A DNA stretch of 64,000 nt from Peptococcaceae bacterium BRH_c8a (GCA_000961575.1 LADP01000042.1:124001-188000), one strand, 5' to 3'; shown: positions 42,928-51,957, counted from the stretch's first letter. Program-made: numbers and translations. Notes: a model not told the origin generated them from the letters alone.

Positions 42928-45104
42928 TGAAGAAAATTATATTAATAACAGTCCTTTTATTATGTTTTTTATCGGCACCGTTACAAAGCCAAGCCGCCGG
43001 CATTTGGGAATATTACATCACTGATGCTGATACGCCAGTCACCATTGACACCGGAGCTACCACAGCCGCAGTTGATATAGTCAACCACGAGATTACATTA
43101 GAAAAGAACTTGACGCCAAATGTAGTCTCCTTCTGGCCGGATGGCATGCTTGCCTATACAGTTTTAAAGAGCAACTCCGTAGGGTTTTATATGTTCGACG
43201 GCACTCAAATGGTCGAAGCATCATCCCTGGAAATACCGCTGGGCAAAAACCCACTGGCTCTAGCAACTTACTCAACTCTACCCGATATTGCCGTAGCCAC
43301 GCCAACAGAACTGCGTAGTTATGTGTTTGACGGCAATGGCATGTCCAGAAATCCGGCCCTCGAAACTTCGGGATTGACAAATGCCGTCTCAATTGGCACT
43401 CGTGGTTATGACGTGGCCGGCCTTGTTGACAACAATGTGAAATACTTCAACTTTGATGGTAGCGGTATGACTGAAAATACAATATTGGAGCCATGCGAAG
43501 CGTTAAATAACCCCTTGCAACTGGCCCTGGTGGAGGATAGCTACGACATGGCTATTCTTGAACGAAACCAGGTGCGCTATTTCAATTTTGACGGGGCCGG
43601 GATGGCTGAAAACCCAACCCTAGCGGTAACGGGATTGACAAACCCAAAGGCGTTTGCAGTAAAAGAAACCGGCGAGGTCACCGTAATCGAAGGCAGCGAG
43701 GCGAAACACTATCAGTTTGACGGTGCCGGGATGGTATATAACTCTGCCTTATCCGTATCCGGCCTAACCGATCTTACAGCGGTCGCGTTCCGACCGGGTA
43801 CCTGGGATCGGGTAATCGTTGACGGCACGCAGTTAAAATACTACGCCTTTAACGGATCCGAAATGGTGTATATACCTGAGTTATCGGTGACGGTTAACGA
43901 CCTGCTTATTGGCGGATCATATACACCCCAAGGTATCGCTCAATCGTTGGGTTATAGTGGCGGTGTAACCAACCGTGTAAGGGTGCGGGCCAGACACAAC
44001 CTACCAATCAACACGTCGGTAACCTGGTGGGTTACCGCAGACGGCACTAACTGGACGCAAAGTTGGCGGGTGAGAAACGATGGTGTTAACGATTATTGCG
44101 AGGTCTACAATGGCGGCACCTGGACATTAATAGGCGACGCTGGCATGGCCCTACCGGAAAACGATGCGACGGAATTGTGGGTCGAATTATCACCTGGTAT
44201 CAACGTCAGGTGGCAGGCTGTACTCGAAACCGCAGATACCAGCGTAACGCCCAAAATCATCGGCGGCGTTATTCCGGCGGTGGTCATAGAAACTGACCAC
44301 ACACCTGAAAAGCCTACTGTAGACCCTGGTCCTGTCGGTTGCTATGCAAAAACGACCCCAACAATTACCTGGACGTTCAGCGACCCGGACGCGGGGGATA
44401 CCCAGTTAGCTTACCAGGTGAATATACACCGGCAAAGCGATGGAGCTCTAATCTACGACTCCGGCAAGTTATACGGTTCTGATCAGGAGTTCACGCTCCC
44501 GGGCTCAAACCAACCAGACATGCCCAGTGCTTTATGGAGCTCCGGCGACTACCAGTACACGGCCAGAGTAAGATCCTGGGATAGTTTCGACCAGGAAAGC
44601 GAATGGTCCGGCCCAGCAGACTTTTGTGTGATAGCCCTGGAACGGTTACGAGTTTCAAAAATAGTGAGCCCGCCGCTAGGACAAACCGAACCGGATCCGG
44701 CAGACCCGGCAACACACATCATGGTGCCTGATAGTTTACCGGTTGACCAGCTACCACGTATCAAGGCCGGCTCCGAGGTGCAGATTCTCGTTGATAGCAT
44801 CGGTCCAGTAGATAGCTTGATAGCACGCTTTCCTTACCTGACATACGAGGCGACAATAAAGGACGGCGCACAGGTGTCTGATAACCCGTCGGGCTCACAC
44901 GTAAACCGATGGTTGGCAGAATTCTGGACCAGCCCGGATAAAAGCGAGGTGCCTGATGGAACTATAGTTCAGGCGTACCTCGAAGGAGACACGGCGGCAA
45001 ACTCAGCATATTTAAAAACCGCGGCGCCTTACGAAATTAATCTGGCTCGTATTGAGGGAAGTGTTTTTGAAGACTGGATGGTTATCATTCAGGGGCGAGA
45101 CTGA
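42927..45104 (+). CDS. Large secreted repeat protein
   Basis: The 725-residue protein has a signal peptide ending QSQAAG. From about residue 85 to 320 at least six repeats of about 40 residues share the core FDGxGM (YMFDGTQM, YVFDGNGM, YFNFDGSGM, YFNFDGAGM, YQFDGAGM, YAFNGSEM) and an L-x-V/T-x-GLT segment, probably blades of one propeller. The C-terminal part has FN3/Big-like stretches (TPTITWTFSDPDAGDTQLAY). It overlaps the preceding gene by one base. It is likely a ligand-binding surface protein. Confidence 0.75.
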   Translation: MKKIILITVLLLCFLSAPLQSQAAGIWEYYITDADTPVTIDTGATTAAVDIVNHEITLEKNLTPNVVSFWPDGMLAYTVLKSNSVGFYMFDGTQMVEASSLEIPLGKNPLALATYSTLPDIAVATPTELRSYVFDGNGMSRNPALETSGLTNAVSIGTRGYDVAGLVDNNVKYFNFDGSGMTENTILEPCEALNNPLQLALVEDSYDMAILERNQVRYFNFDGAGMAENPTLAVTGLTNPKAFAVKETGEVTVIEGSEAKHYQFDGAGMVYNSALSVSGLTDLTAVAFRPGTWDRVIVDGTQLKYYAFNGSEMVYIPELSVTVNDLLIGGSYTPQGIAQSLGYSGGVTNRVRVRARHNLPINTSVTWWVTADGTNWTQSWRVRNDGVNDYCEVYNGGTWTLIGDAGMALPENDATELWVELSPGINVRWQAVLETADTSVTPKIIGGVIPAVVIETDHTPEKPTVDPGPVGCYAKTTPTITWTFSDPDAGDTQLAYQVNIHRQSDGALIYDSGKLYGSDQEFTLPGSNQPDMPSALWSSGDYQYTARVRSWDSFDQESEWSGPADFCVIALERLRVSKIVSPPLGQTEPDPADPATHIMVPDSLPVDQLPRIKAGSEVQILVDSIGPVDSLIARFPYLTYEATIKDGAQVSDNPSGSHVNRWLAEFWTSPDKSEVPDGTIVQAYLEGDTAANSAYLKTAAPYEINLARIEGSVFEDWMVIIQGRD

Positions 45105-45183
45105 ATTGATAAAAAAAATAGCGATAAGAAAACTTTAACCAACACAAAGCTGTTTATTTTAACGATAGTATTGTAAGCTGCTA

Positions 45184-45222
45184 AGCGCACCTCCTATATA
45201 AGGTGCGTTCTTTATTTTTTAG
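45184..45222 (+). terminator. Rho-independent terminator
   Basis: GCGCACCT/AGGTGCGT with an intervening loop, followed by TTTATTTTTT, ends the secreted-protein operon. Confidence 0.8.
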
Positions 45223-45234
45223 GGAGGTGAAATC

Positions 45235-45333
45235 GTGAATCAACAAAATTGCAGTAAATGCCCGGCATATAAACTATGCGCTGAGAATCCGCAATGGCGT
45301 TGTGATTTATGGAAAGCAAAAACGCCCAAATAA
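45235..45333 (+). CDS. Tiny four-cysteine protein (32 aa)
   Basis: GTG 45235 follows AGGGAGGTG and the frame ends at TAA 45331-45333. The peptide contains CSKCPAYKLCAENPQWRC, four cysteines with spacing suitable for one zinc ion. It lies 12 bases upstream of the HD-GYP gene and is probably co-transcribed. No family recognised. The ribosome site and cysteine pattern argue that it is real. Confidence 0.6.
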   Translation: MNQQNCSKCPAYKLCAENPQWRCDLWKAKTPK

Positions 45334-45345
45334 AAAGGAGTCGAT

Positions 45346-45918
45346 ATGCTCGTACATGCAATAGAAACATTATCGGGTCTATCAGATTTAAAGGATTCGT
45401 ATCTAACAAAACACCAGCAAAATGTTTGTCTTTATAGTGCGGTGCTATTAAAAACACTGCACTTACCAGGTGATTTATTTGAAACAATCCGGCAATCAGC
45501 TTTACTACATGATATTGGCAAGATCGGAATCCCAAACAGTATATTATTTAGACCTGGTAGGTTAACCCACAATGAGTGGGAGATAATGAGGTTGCACCCG
45601 GTGACCGGTGCAGAGCTACTATCAAATAGAAACGGGAATTTGAATCCGTTTGTAAACAATGAAGTGATTAACGGAGTAAAATCCCACCACGAAAGATGGG
45701 ATGGAGCCGGCTACCCGGACGGATTAAAAGGGGAGGACATCCCCCTGGTGGCAAGGATAATAGCCGTAGCTGACGCTTACGACGCCATGACATCTAACCG
45801 GCCATACAGAAAAGCTTTGCCAAAGGAAGAGGCAGCCAAAGAAATTATCAGGTGTTCGGGAAAGCAGTTTGATCCCAGGGTGGTAGCGTTATTCTTAAAT
45901 ACTAATGTTACTTTTTAG
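45346..45918 (+). CDS. HD-GYP c-di-GMP phosphodiesterase
   Basis: The 190-residue protein is a bare HD-GYP domain. It has the HD pair in ALLHDIGKIGIPN (about 55-60), LHPVTGAELL, and HHERWDGAGYPDGLKGEDIP (about 112-131) with the GYP motif. The ribosome site is AAAAAGGAG. Such enzymes degrade c-di-GMP to GMP. With the GGDEF protein at 16312 the element carries both synthesis and breakdown of the messenger. There is no sensor domain, so activity may be set by expression or partners. Confidence 0.92.
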   Translation: MLVHAIETLSGLSDLKDSYLTKHQQNVCLYSAVLLKTLHLPGDLFETIRQSALLHDIGKIGIPNSILFRPGRLTHNEWEIMRLHPVTGAELLSNRNGNLNPFVNNEVINGVKSHHERWDGAGYPDGLKGEDIPLVARIIAVADAYDAMTSNRPYRKALPKEEAAKEIIRCSGKQFDPRVVALFLNTNVTF

Positions 45919-45942
45919 CACGGTGAAAGCCGTGCTTTTTTT
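45917..45942 (+). terminator. Rho-independent terminator
   Basis: AGCACGG-TGAAAG-CCGTGCT is followed by TTTTTT immediately after the HD-GYP stop codon. Confidence 0.9.
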
Positions 45943-45984
45943 ATGTATTTTATAAAATCCAAAATAAGAAAGGTGGAGGATTAA

Positions 45985-47040
45985 ATGAATTCACAAGAAG
46001 CACAAATTTGTCATTTTCCACAAAAGGAGCATGTTTTGGCGGTTGATGTTGGTTACGGTTACACCAAGGCGGTTTCTGCCCAGGGTAAAAGAATTTGCTT
46101 TCCATCAATATTTAGTTCAGCTAGAGACTTGCCCCTGGCTGAACTTTCGGATGGCCGTACCGGTCACACTGTTACCATTCAAAGGGAAGGATTGCAGACT
46201 GAACACTACTTTGTCGGTGACCTGGCTGTCAAAGAAGGCCGTTCCGTTCAATATACCCTGGATGACGTAAAGCATAAACACCCCGTACATGATGTGGTAC
46301 TCCTAACAGCCGTGGCCCTTTTAGAACCCAAGGCGAACGGCAAGTTGATGGTTGGCCTTCCGGTTGATTACTATCGGGAACAGGGCCAAAGCCTTACCCA
46401 TCATATTCAAAACTTGTCCGCCATGGTCTCCGTCAATGGAGGTCCGGAAACAAAAATTCATTTCGATGACGTAATGGTATACCCGCAAGGTGCAGGAGCA
46501 TTGCTGGTTGCAACGGATATGCCTGTAGAGGGTATAGCTGCTCTGGTAGACGTTGGCCACAAGACCACAGATTGTGTAGCTCTGGAATTGGGAAACGGCA
46601 CAAGCAGGCCGGTACAGTCCATGTGTATTAGTGTAGAAGCAGGTATTGTGCATTTACACCAGGCTTTGGCTGAAGAATTTATAAAACTAACCGGTACTCG
46701 CCTACCGGCAGTTTATACCGAGCAAGTACTGCGTACCGGTCGGGTATGGTTCAGGGGACGGGAACTAGATCTAAGCCTTTTTTTGACTGAGGCGCGCAAG
46801 GTGATAGCCAGATCCATTGCCGATAGAATACTTGCCGCCTGGGGTGACCGGGCAGATTTTGTGTGCCGGGTATACCTGGCCGGCGGCGGTGTCCTGGAAT
46901 TACCGGAACTGCATAAGATGCTTCCTGGCGCTGTAGTTATCACCGACCCTCAATTCTCCAATGCTTTGGGATTTCTAAAAGCCGGTGTAATTAAATGGTG
47001 TGACGATGCGAACTCAATATTAGCAAGGCATAAGCTCTAA
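45985..47040 (+). CDS. parM: ParM/Alp-like actin-family partition protein
   Basis: The 351-residue protein has actin-fold phosphate loops: LAVDVGYGYTKAVSAQGK at the N-terminus and ALVDVGHKTTDCVALELG near residue 190. A later adenosine motif is VYLAGGGVLELPEL. Plasmid ParM/StbA proteins form filaments that push replicon copies apart. It is followed directly by centromere-like repeats and, 1.3 kb later, a small ParR-like gene, the normal type II partition layout. The ribosome site is AGGTGGAGG. An element with its own partition locus can probably persist as a plasmid-like circle. Confidence 0.88.
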   Translation: MNSQEAQICHFPQKEHVLAVDVGYGYTKAVSAQGKRICFPSIFSSARDLPLAELSDGRTGHTVTIQREGLQTEHYFVGDLAVKEGRSVQYTLDDVKHKHPVHDVVLLTAVALLEPKANGKLMVGLPVDYYREQGQSLTHHIQNLSAMVSVNGGPETKIHFDDVMVYPQGAGALLVATDMPVEGIAALVDVGHKTTDCVALELGNGTSRPVQSMCISVEAGIVHLHQALAEEFIKLTGTRLPAVYTEQVLRTGRVWFRGRELDLSLFLTEARKVIARSIADRILAAWGDRADFVCRVYLAGGGVLELPELHKMLPGAVVITDPQFSNALGFLKAGVIKWCDDANSILARHKL

Positions 47041-47049
47041 TTTTAAGTC

Positions 47050-47290
47050 AAGACGTCACACCGATTTAGTGTCTTTAGAAAGATTGGTGTGACGTATGGC
47101 TCTGAAAGCTAATTCAATCCTTACTGACTGTAGAGAATCCCCGGTCGCACCTATTACAAAACAACGGTGTGACCAAGTAGTTAGTAAAACGAATAAAAGG
47201 CAGGCCGGAGTAAGGCTAAAGGCGGTCGCACCAAATCAATGCATATAAAACTACCTGCAACCACCCGGTGTTATCGCTGTCAGAAGGTGA
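47050..47290 (+). repeat. Centromere-like repeat region, copy 1 (with dead gene start)
   Basis: Five GGTGTGAC/GTCACACC/GTCGCACC elements occur at 47055-47062, 47086-47093 (facing pair), 47144-47151, 47166-47173 and 47225-47232. The whole block aligns with 48207-48450. Where copy 2 contains the start of a gene (48351), this copy has the same sequence (AGGCTAAAGGCGGTCGCACC) but no intact frame, so it is a decayed duplicate. It probably acts as, or derives from, the parC site bound by the partition adaptor. Confidence 0.7.
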
Positions 47291-47396
47291 AAAAGTGAAA
47301 GCAAGTTAGGCAGCCGGCACAGGAAGGAGAAAAACTGGTTGCTTATGTTTTAACAAGTTTATTCTGCCCAAAACCAGAAAGGAGGTCCAGCTATCA

Positions 47397-47921
47397 TTGC
47401 GTGATCTTTTAAATAGGATCCTGCCGGTGGGCCGCAGGAGTGTTCTTTTCGGCACACACCAATTCCTATGGCACCCGCTGACGGTGTATATAGCATGGTG
47501 GTGGCTTTACGGCTGGCCGGACTGGAAGGAAACAGTTTGTATCTTCGTCCACGATTGGGGCTATTGGTCTATGCCTAACATGGACGGTCAAGAGGGAGGA
47601 CGCCACCCGGAGCTTGGCGCTAACCTAGCTGGCCGCTGGTTTGGCCCCGAGTACCAAGAACTATGCTTGTACCATTCAAGGCACTATGCCAAAACAGCCG
47701 GCAGGCAGCCATCTAAACTGTGCTGGGCCGACAAATTTAGTATTGGGTATGAACCGCGCTGGTTTTACCTGCTTCGGGCAGTGGCCAGCGGCGAGATCAA
47801 GGAGTACCGTCAAAATGCCACCAGGTTTATTCCTGCGAATGAGTCACACCAAAAGTGGTTTGACTGGGTTCAGAAGTACCTAATTCTCGCCGCAGAACAG
47901 AATTATTCCCAAATTATATAA
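47397..47921 (+). CDS. HD-domain-like protein
   Basis: The 174-residue protein has His/Asp clusters in FVHDWGYWSMPNMDG, GGRHPELGANLAGRWFG and LYHSRHYAKTAG, the pattern of a metal-dependent HD phosphohydrolase domain. TTG 47397 follows AAAGGAGGT. It lies between the two centromere-like copies and may have been inserted or trapped by the duplication. The substrate is unknown; similar small HD proteins occur in Firmicute genomes. Confidence 0.6.
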   Translation: MRDLLNRILPVGRRSVLFGTHQFLWHPLTVYIAWWWLYGWPDWKETVCIFVHDWGYWSMPNMDGQEGGRHPELGANLAGRWFGPEYQELCLYHSRHYAKTAGRQPSKLCWADKFSIGYEPRWFYLLRAVASGEIKEYRQNATRFIPANESHQKWFDWVQKYLILAAEQNYSQII

Positions 47922-47940
47922 GAAGAAAGAGAGGTTTTTA

Positions 47941-48120
47941 ATGAAAAACTGGATGAACGTAAGGGAGAAGTTGGGCGGCCAGATTAACGAGGGCGCCGAC
48001 CGCAAGAAAATGGCCAGTATTCTAGGTATGACGCCCAAGAAGTTGACCAGGTTGCTGTTGGGGGTAAAGAAACCGTCGCCGGCGGAAACCGAGAAAATGA
48101 CCATGCTAGCCAAACTATAG
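47941..48120 (+). CDS. Small HTH-like protein (59 aa)
   Basis: ATG 47941 follows GAGAGG and the frame stops at TAG 48118-48120. The product is basic, and ADRKKMASILGMTPKKLTRLLLG resembles the recognition region of Xre-type helix-turn-helix proteins, though shorter than usual. It is followed by copy 2 of the repeats. It may regulate the partition or replication genes. Function is inferred only from this resemblance. Confidence 0.55.
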   Translation: MKNWMNVREKLGGQINEGADRKKMASILGMTPKKLTRLLLGVKKPSPAETEKMTMLAKL

Positions 48121-48150
48121 AGTAAGGGGGTTATAGAACAACAACTAAAG

Positions 48151-48450
48151 AAGGTGTGACCGGGGCAATGCAGGTATCACAAGGCATAAACCTTAAATTT
48201 AAATTAAAACGTCACACCGTTTTAATAACGCAAAATTATACGGTGTGACGTTAGGCTCTGAAAAACTGAACCAAACCTTACACCAGTAGGGATACCCCGG
48301 TCGCACCTATTACAAAAAAACGGTGTGACGAAGAAGGTGGTAAAACACATATGAAAGCAGGCCGGAATATGGCTAAAGGCGGTCGCACCAAATCACTGCA
48401 TATAAAACTACCCGCTGACCACCCGGTGTTTTCCATCCCCGACGGGGAGC
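48151..48450 (+). repeat. Centromere-like repeat region, copy 2
   Basis: Six related octamers occur at 48153-48160, 48211-48218, 48242-48249 (facing pair), 48300-48307, 48322-48329 and 48382-48389. The last lies inside the coding start of the 48351 gene. The order and spacing mirror copy 1 at 47050-47290. This copy is adjacent to intact genes and is the better candidate for a functional parC and for autoregulation of the adaptor gene. Confidence 0.7.
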
Positions 48451-48650
48451 GCAGCCGTGTGGCCCGGGAGTGGATGGAGCAGGGGCGCCAAGTGCTGGCA
48501 ACTGTGGAAGAGATTAAGCGGGACATTGCAGTCATTAAAGAAAATTTGAGTGGGAGTGAGCAGCGTGGACATTCGGATAAAACTACAGAAAAGAACAATC
48601 GTAACAGCCAAACAAACCCCATTGACCCAGCAGTATTCTTGGATATGTAG
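48351..48650 (+). CDS. Small DNA-binding protein, candidate ParR-like partition adaptor
   Basis: The 99-residue protein has a basic N-terminus (KAGRNMAKGGRTKSLHIKLP) that could form a ribbon-helix-helix, then RVAREWMEQGRQVLATVEEIK and a polar tail. ATG 48351 follows AAGGTGG. It sits immediately downstream of octamer repeats and near the ParM gene, as ParR genes do. The ParR assignment is by size, charge and position; sequence identity to a known ParR is not evident. Confidence 0.55.
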   Translation: MKAGRNMAKGGRTKSLHIKLPADHPVFSIPDGERSRVAREWMEQGRQVLATVEEIKRDIAVIKENLSGSEQRGHSDKTTEKNNRNSQTNPIDPAVFLDM

Positions 48651-48664
48651 CTTTTATTCTGGAG

Positions 48665-49537
48665 GTGATAGCCACGTCCACTGGTAACGGACCTCAGCAA
48701 AAAACACTAATTATAAAAGACCCCACACTGCGCAAAGGTTTCACGACCATACCGAATGCTGTAATGTCTGCCAAAGGCCTTAGTATGTCGGCCAAATATT
48801 TATACGGCCTACTGCTATCGTTTGCCTGGCAGGATGAAGAATGCTGGCCGGGGCAGAATAAACTGGCCGAAGCCGCTGACTGTTCCGTAAAAACAATCGA
48901 AAAATACCTGAAGGAATTGAGGTCGTACGAGTTAATAAGCTGGAAGCGCCAGGGATTAAACAGACCCAACATTTACTATATAAACGACCTGGGTACCGTG
49001 GATCGCTTGATAAATCCGGATTTAACCGGGTGTTCCAATCCGGAATGGAAAGGGTGTTCCAATCCGGAATTAACCACGTGTTCCAATCAAGAATGGAAGA
49101 CGGGTTCCATTCAAGAATGGAAAGGGTGTTCCAATAAAGAATACTCAGTAGAAGAATACTCAGTTAATAAAAATAGTTGTATTACCCTTTCGGGTAATAC
49201 AACGGGGCAAAGCCCCGCAGCAGCCCAAAACCAGGAAGTGACAATTCCGTCCAACAAGAACCATATTGCTAATTTGACAAACGAATACCGTAACACCGGT
49301 GTGGTTCCTAAAGACGGAGACTATGCATTTATCGGCAGGTTGTATCGACGTTACGGTTATGCCAGCGTACTGGAAGGTATCAGTGAGCTTGGCATGGCCA
49401 TGGCTGTGGAAAAAATTGATAAGCCGCTATTGTACCTGAAGGCTATTGTGGAAGGTAAAAGCAATAAAAAAGTTAAGGATAGCGATCCCGCCCGGGAAAG
49501 CAAAAAAGAGTTAATTAAATCCCTGTATAGGTCATGA
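48665..49537 (+). CDS. Replication initiator-like protein with N-terminal winged helix
   Basis: About 290 residues. Residues 25-115 form a winged helix (FTTIPNAVMSAKGLSMSAKY, then CWPGQNKLAEAADCSVKTIEK) as in RepA_N/DnaD-like replication proteins of Firmicutes. Residues 117-160 hold four or five repeats of a C/S-S-N-P/Q-E-W/L-K unit. A C-terminal helical domain follows. A clear GGAGGTG site (48661-48667) lacks an ATG, TTG or GTG at normal spacing. The GTG at 48665 is part of that site, so the true start may be ATA 48668 or ACG 48674. It lies just upstream of topoisomerase III. Confidence 0.7.
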   Translation: MIATSTGNGPQQKTLIIKDPTLRKGFTTIPNAVMSAKGLSMSAKYLYGLLLSFAWQDEECWPGQNKLAEAADCSVKTIEKYLKELRSYELISWKRQGLNRPNIYYINDLGTVDRLINPDLTGCSNPEWKGCSNPELTTCSNQEWKTGSIQEWKGCSNKEYSVEEYSVNKNSCITLSGNTTGQSPAAAQNQEVTIPSNKNHIANLTNEYRNTGVVPKDGDYAFIGRLYRRYGYASVLEGISELGMAMAVEKIDKPLLYLKAIVEGKSNKKVKDSDPARESKKELIKSLYRS

Positions 49538-49585
49538 TACCGGAGTTGGTCAAAAATAGCTTAGCAGTGGCAAAAGGAGATTGTA

Positions 49586-51955
49586 ATGGATTCTGAAAAA
49601 AAGATGGTTATCGCAGAAAAACCTTCGGTTGCCCGGGACCTGGCCGGAGTGTTGGGCCGGTTTACGAGTAAAGAAGGCTACCTGGAAAACGATGAGTATG
49701 TAATCACCTGGGCCATTGGTCATTTGGTGGAGCTCGCGGCACCGGAAGATTACAACCCGCAATTCAAAAAATGGTCTTTTGAAACACTCCCCATACTGCC
49801 CGAGACATTTAAACTTAAAGCAAATCAGGGAACAAGAAAGCAATTCAAAGTAGTTAAAGAACTTATTAAACGTTCGGATATAGGGCAGCTCATATGCGCC
49901 ACGGACGCCGGCCGTGAAGGAGAACTTATATTCCGCTATATTTACCGTCTCTCCGGCTGCAAGAAACCGTTTGTGCGGCTCTGGCTGTCTGAAACAACCC
50001 CGGCTGCCGTAAAAAAAGGTTTTGCAAACTTAAGACCCGGTACCGAATTTGACCGGCTGGGCTATGCAGCCCAGGCCCGCAGCCAGGCTGATTGGCTAAT
50101 CGGTATCAATGCAACTCGTTCGTTTACTGTCAAGCACAATAATTTATTATCTGTCGGCCGGGTGCAAACACCTACACTGGCTTTAATTGTCAATCGCGAA
50201 CAGGAAATAAACAATTTTATGACCGAGCTCTACTGGGAACTATACGCTGAATTTACCAAAAACAATGGTGAAACATACACCGCCAGGTGGTTTAAAGGGG
50301 AACAAAACCGTTTTCATGATCCGCATGCGGCCAGGGCGTTACTAGACAGGGTTGACGGGCAGCCGGCTACCGTCCAGAAAGTGGAGGAAAAGGACATAAC
50401 TGAACTTCCGCCGCTGCTGTTCAACCTTAACGATTTACAAAAGGAAGCCAATAAAAAATACGGACTGGCGGCAGCCAAAACGCTGGAACTAGCCCAGTCT
50501 CTGTACGAGACCAGGAAACTGCTTACCTACCCCCGTACAGACAGCAGACACATAACGAGGGAGCTGGCAAAAACCATTCCCGGCCGCTTAAATGCCCTGA
50601 CCAACGCGGTTGATTACATGCCATATACCGCCACTGCAATGGCCGCCGGCACCCCGGGTAAACGTTATGTGGATGATGGTAAGGTGAGTGATCATACCGC
50701 GCTAATACCCACTGAAATTAAGCCGGTTTTAAACAACCTGCCTACGGATGAGCGCAAGATATACGATCTGGTGGTACGCCGTTTTCTGGCCATATTCTTC
50801 CCACCAGCCAGGTATAAGCAGACAAGAGTTGTAACCAAAGCCGCCGATGAAACATTTCTCATAACCGGCCGGGTGGAACTGGAGAAAGGCTGGAAAACGG
50901 TGTATGTAACTGTGGGAAATGACCCCAAGGAAGACGAAGATACGGGTGATATACCAGAACTAAGCCAGGGCGAAGCAGTACAAACCACCAAAACGGAAAT
51001 CCAAGAAAAGAAAACCAAACCACCTAAGCATTATACCGAAGCAAGCTTACTGGCGGTGATGGAAGGAGTCGGACGGTTACTGGATGACAAGGATTTGAAA
51101 GAGGCCATGAAGGGGCATGGTCTGGGTACCCCGGCAACTAGGGCGGCCATTATTGAGCGCTTGATCAAAGTGGGCTATATTGAGCGCCAGAAAAAATCTT
51201 TGGTGCCCACCGCCAAAGGCGAAACATTGATCAACCTGGTTCCGGATATAATCAAAAATCCGGAGCTTACCGGTCAGTGGGAAAAAACATTGGCTGATAT
51301 TGAAGCCGGCGCAGCTGATCCGGAAGAGTTTATGGCTGGGATTAAAAAGCTAACCTGCGAGATTGTTGACCTGGCCCGCAACCAGACGGCCAGCAAAGTG
51401 TTACAGTCTGAACGGGAAGCATTAGGTAAATGCCCGTTATGCGGCAAAGACGTAATCGAAGGCAACAAAGGTTACGGCTGCAGCGGTTACAAGGAAGGGT
51501 GCAAATTTGTAATCTGGAATAAGATAGCCGGTAAAAAGCTTACCCCGGTACAAGTTAAAGCTCTGCTGGAAAAAGGTAAAACCAGTATCATCAAAGGCTT
51601 CAAATCAAGGAAAGGCAATAAATTTGACGCAGTATTGCAGATAAAAGACGGCAAAGTGGAATTCCTGTTTAACAGCGAATCCGAAAAACAACCTTATGGC
51701 AAATGTCCGTTATGTGGCCAGGGCGTTATCGAATCTGCAAAAGGTTATAGTTGCAGTGGCTATAAAGAAGGCTGTAAATTCGTGATCTGGAAAGAAATTT
51801 CCGGGAAAAAGGTCACCGTGAAACAAGTTCAGGATTTATTGCAAAAAGGCAAAACCGTCTTAATTAAAGACTTTAAATCTAAAACAGGTAAAAACTTTGA
51901 CGCAATTTTAGTGTTGCAGGATGGGAAGGTTGGATTTGAATTCAATAGGGGGTAG
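49586..51955 (+). CDS. topB: DNA topoisomerase III
   Basis: The 789-residue type IA topoisomerase has TOPRIM motifs MVIAEKPSVARDLAGVL at the start and TDAGREGELIFRYIY (about 106). The catalytic Tyr is in LLTYPRTDSRHI (about 314). At the C-terminus there are two near-identical units (about 615-695 and 706-785). Each has a four-cysteine finger (CPLCGK/Q, YGCSGYKEGCKFVIW) and a K-rich follow-on domain. Conjugative Gram-positive plasmids and ICEs commonly carry TopB for processing of replication or transfer intermediates. The ribosome site is AAAGGAG. Confidence 0.97.
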   Translation: MDSEKKMVIAEKPSVARDLAGVLGRFTSKEGYLENDEYVITWAIGHLVELAAPEDYNPQFKKWSFETLPILPETFKLKANQGTRKQFKVVKELIKRSDIGQLICATDAGREGELIFRYIYRLSGCKKPFVRLWLSETTPAAVKKGFANLRPGTEFDRLGYAAQARSQADWLIGINATRSFTVKHNNLLSVGRVQTPTLALIVNREQEINNFMTELYWELYAEFTKNNGETYTARWFKGEQNRFHDPHAARALLDRVDGQPATVQKVEEKDITELPPLLFNLNDLQKEANKKYGLAAAKTLELAQSLYETRKLLTYPRTDSRHITRELAKTIPGRLNALTNAVDYMPYTATAMAAGTPGKRYVDDGKVSDHTALIPTEIKPVLNNLPTDERKIYDLVVRRFLAIFFPPARYKQTRVVTKAADETFLITGRVELEKGWKTVYVTVGNDPKEDEDTGDIPELSQGEAVQTTKTEIQEKKTKPPKHYTEASLLAVMEGVGRLLDDKDLKEAMKGHGLGTPATRAAIIERLIKVGYIERQKKSLVPTAKGETLINLVPDIIKNPELTGQWEKTLADIEAGAADPEEFMAGIKKLTCEIVDLARNQTASKVLQSEREALGKCPLCGKDVIEGNKGYGCSGYKEGCKFVIWNKIAGKKLTPVQVKALLEKGKTSIIKGFKSRKGNKFDAVLQIKDGKVEFLFNSESEKQPYGKCPLCGQGVIESAKGYSCSGYKEGCKFVIWKEISGKKVTVKQVQDLLQKGKTVLIKDFKSKTGKNFDAILVLQDGKVGFEFNRG

Positions 51956-51957
51956 TG

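Noticed and set aside
47055-48389. CRISPR-like array from the GGTGTGAC repeats
   Set aside because: The octamers occur in both orientations at uneven distances and lie next to partition genes, fitting a centromere site better.
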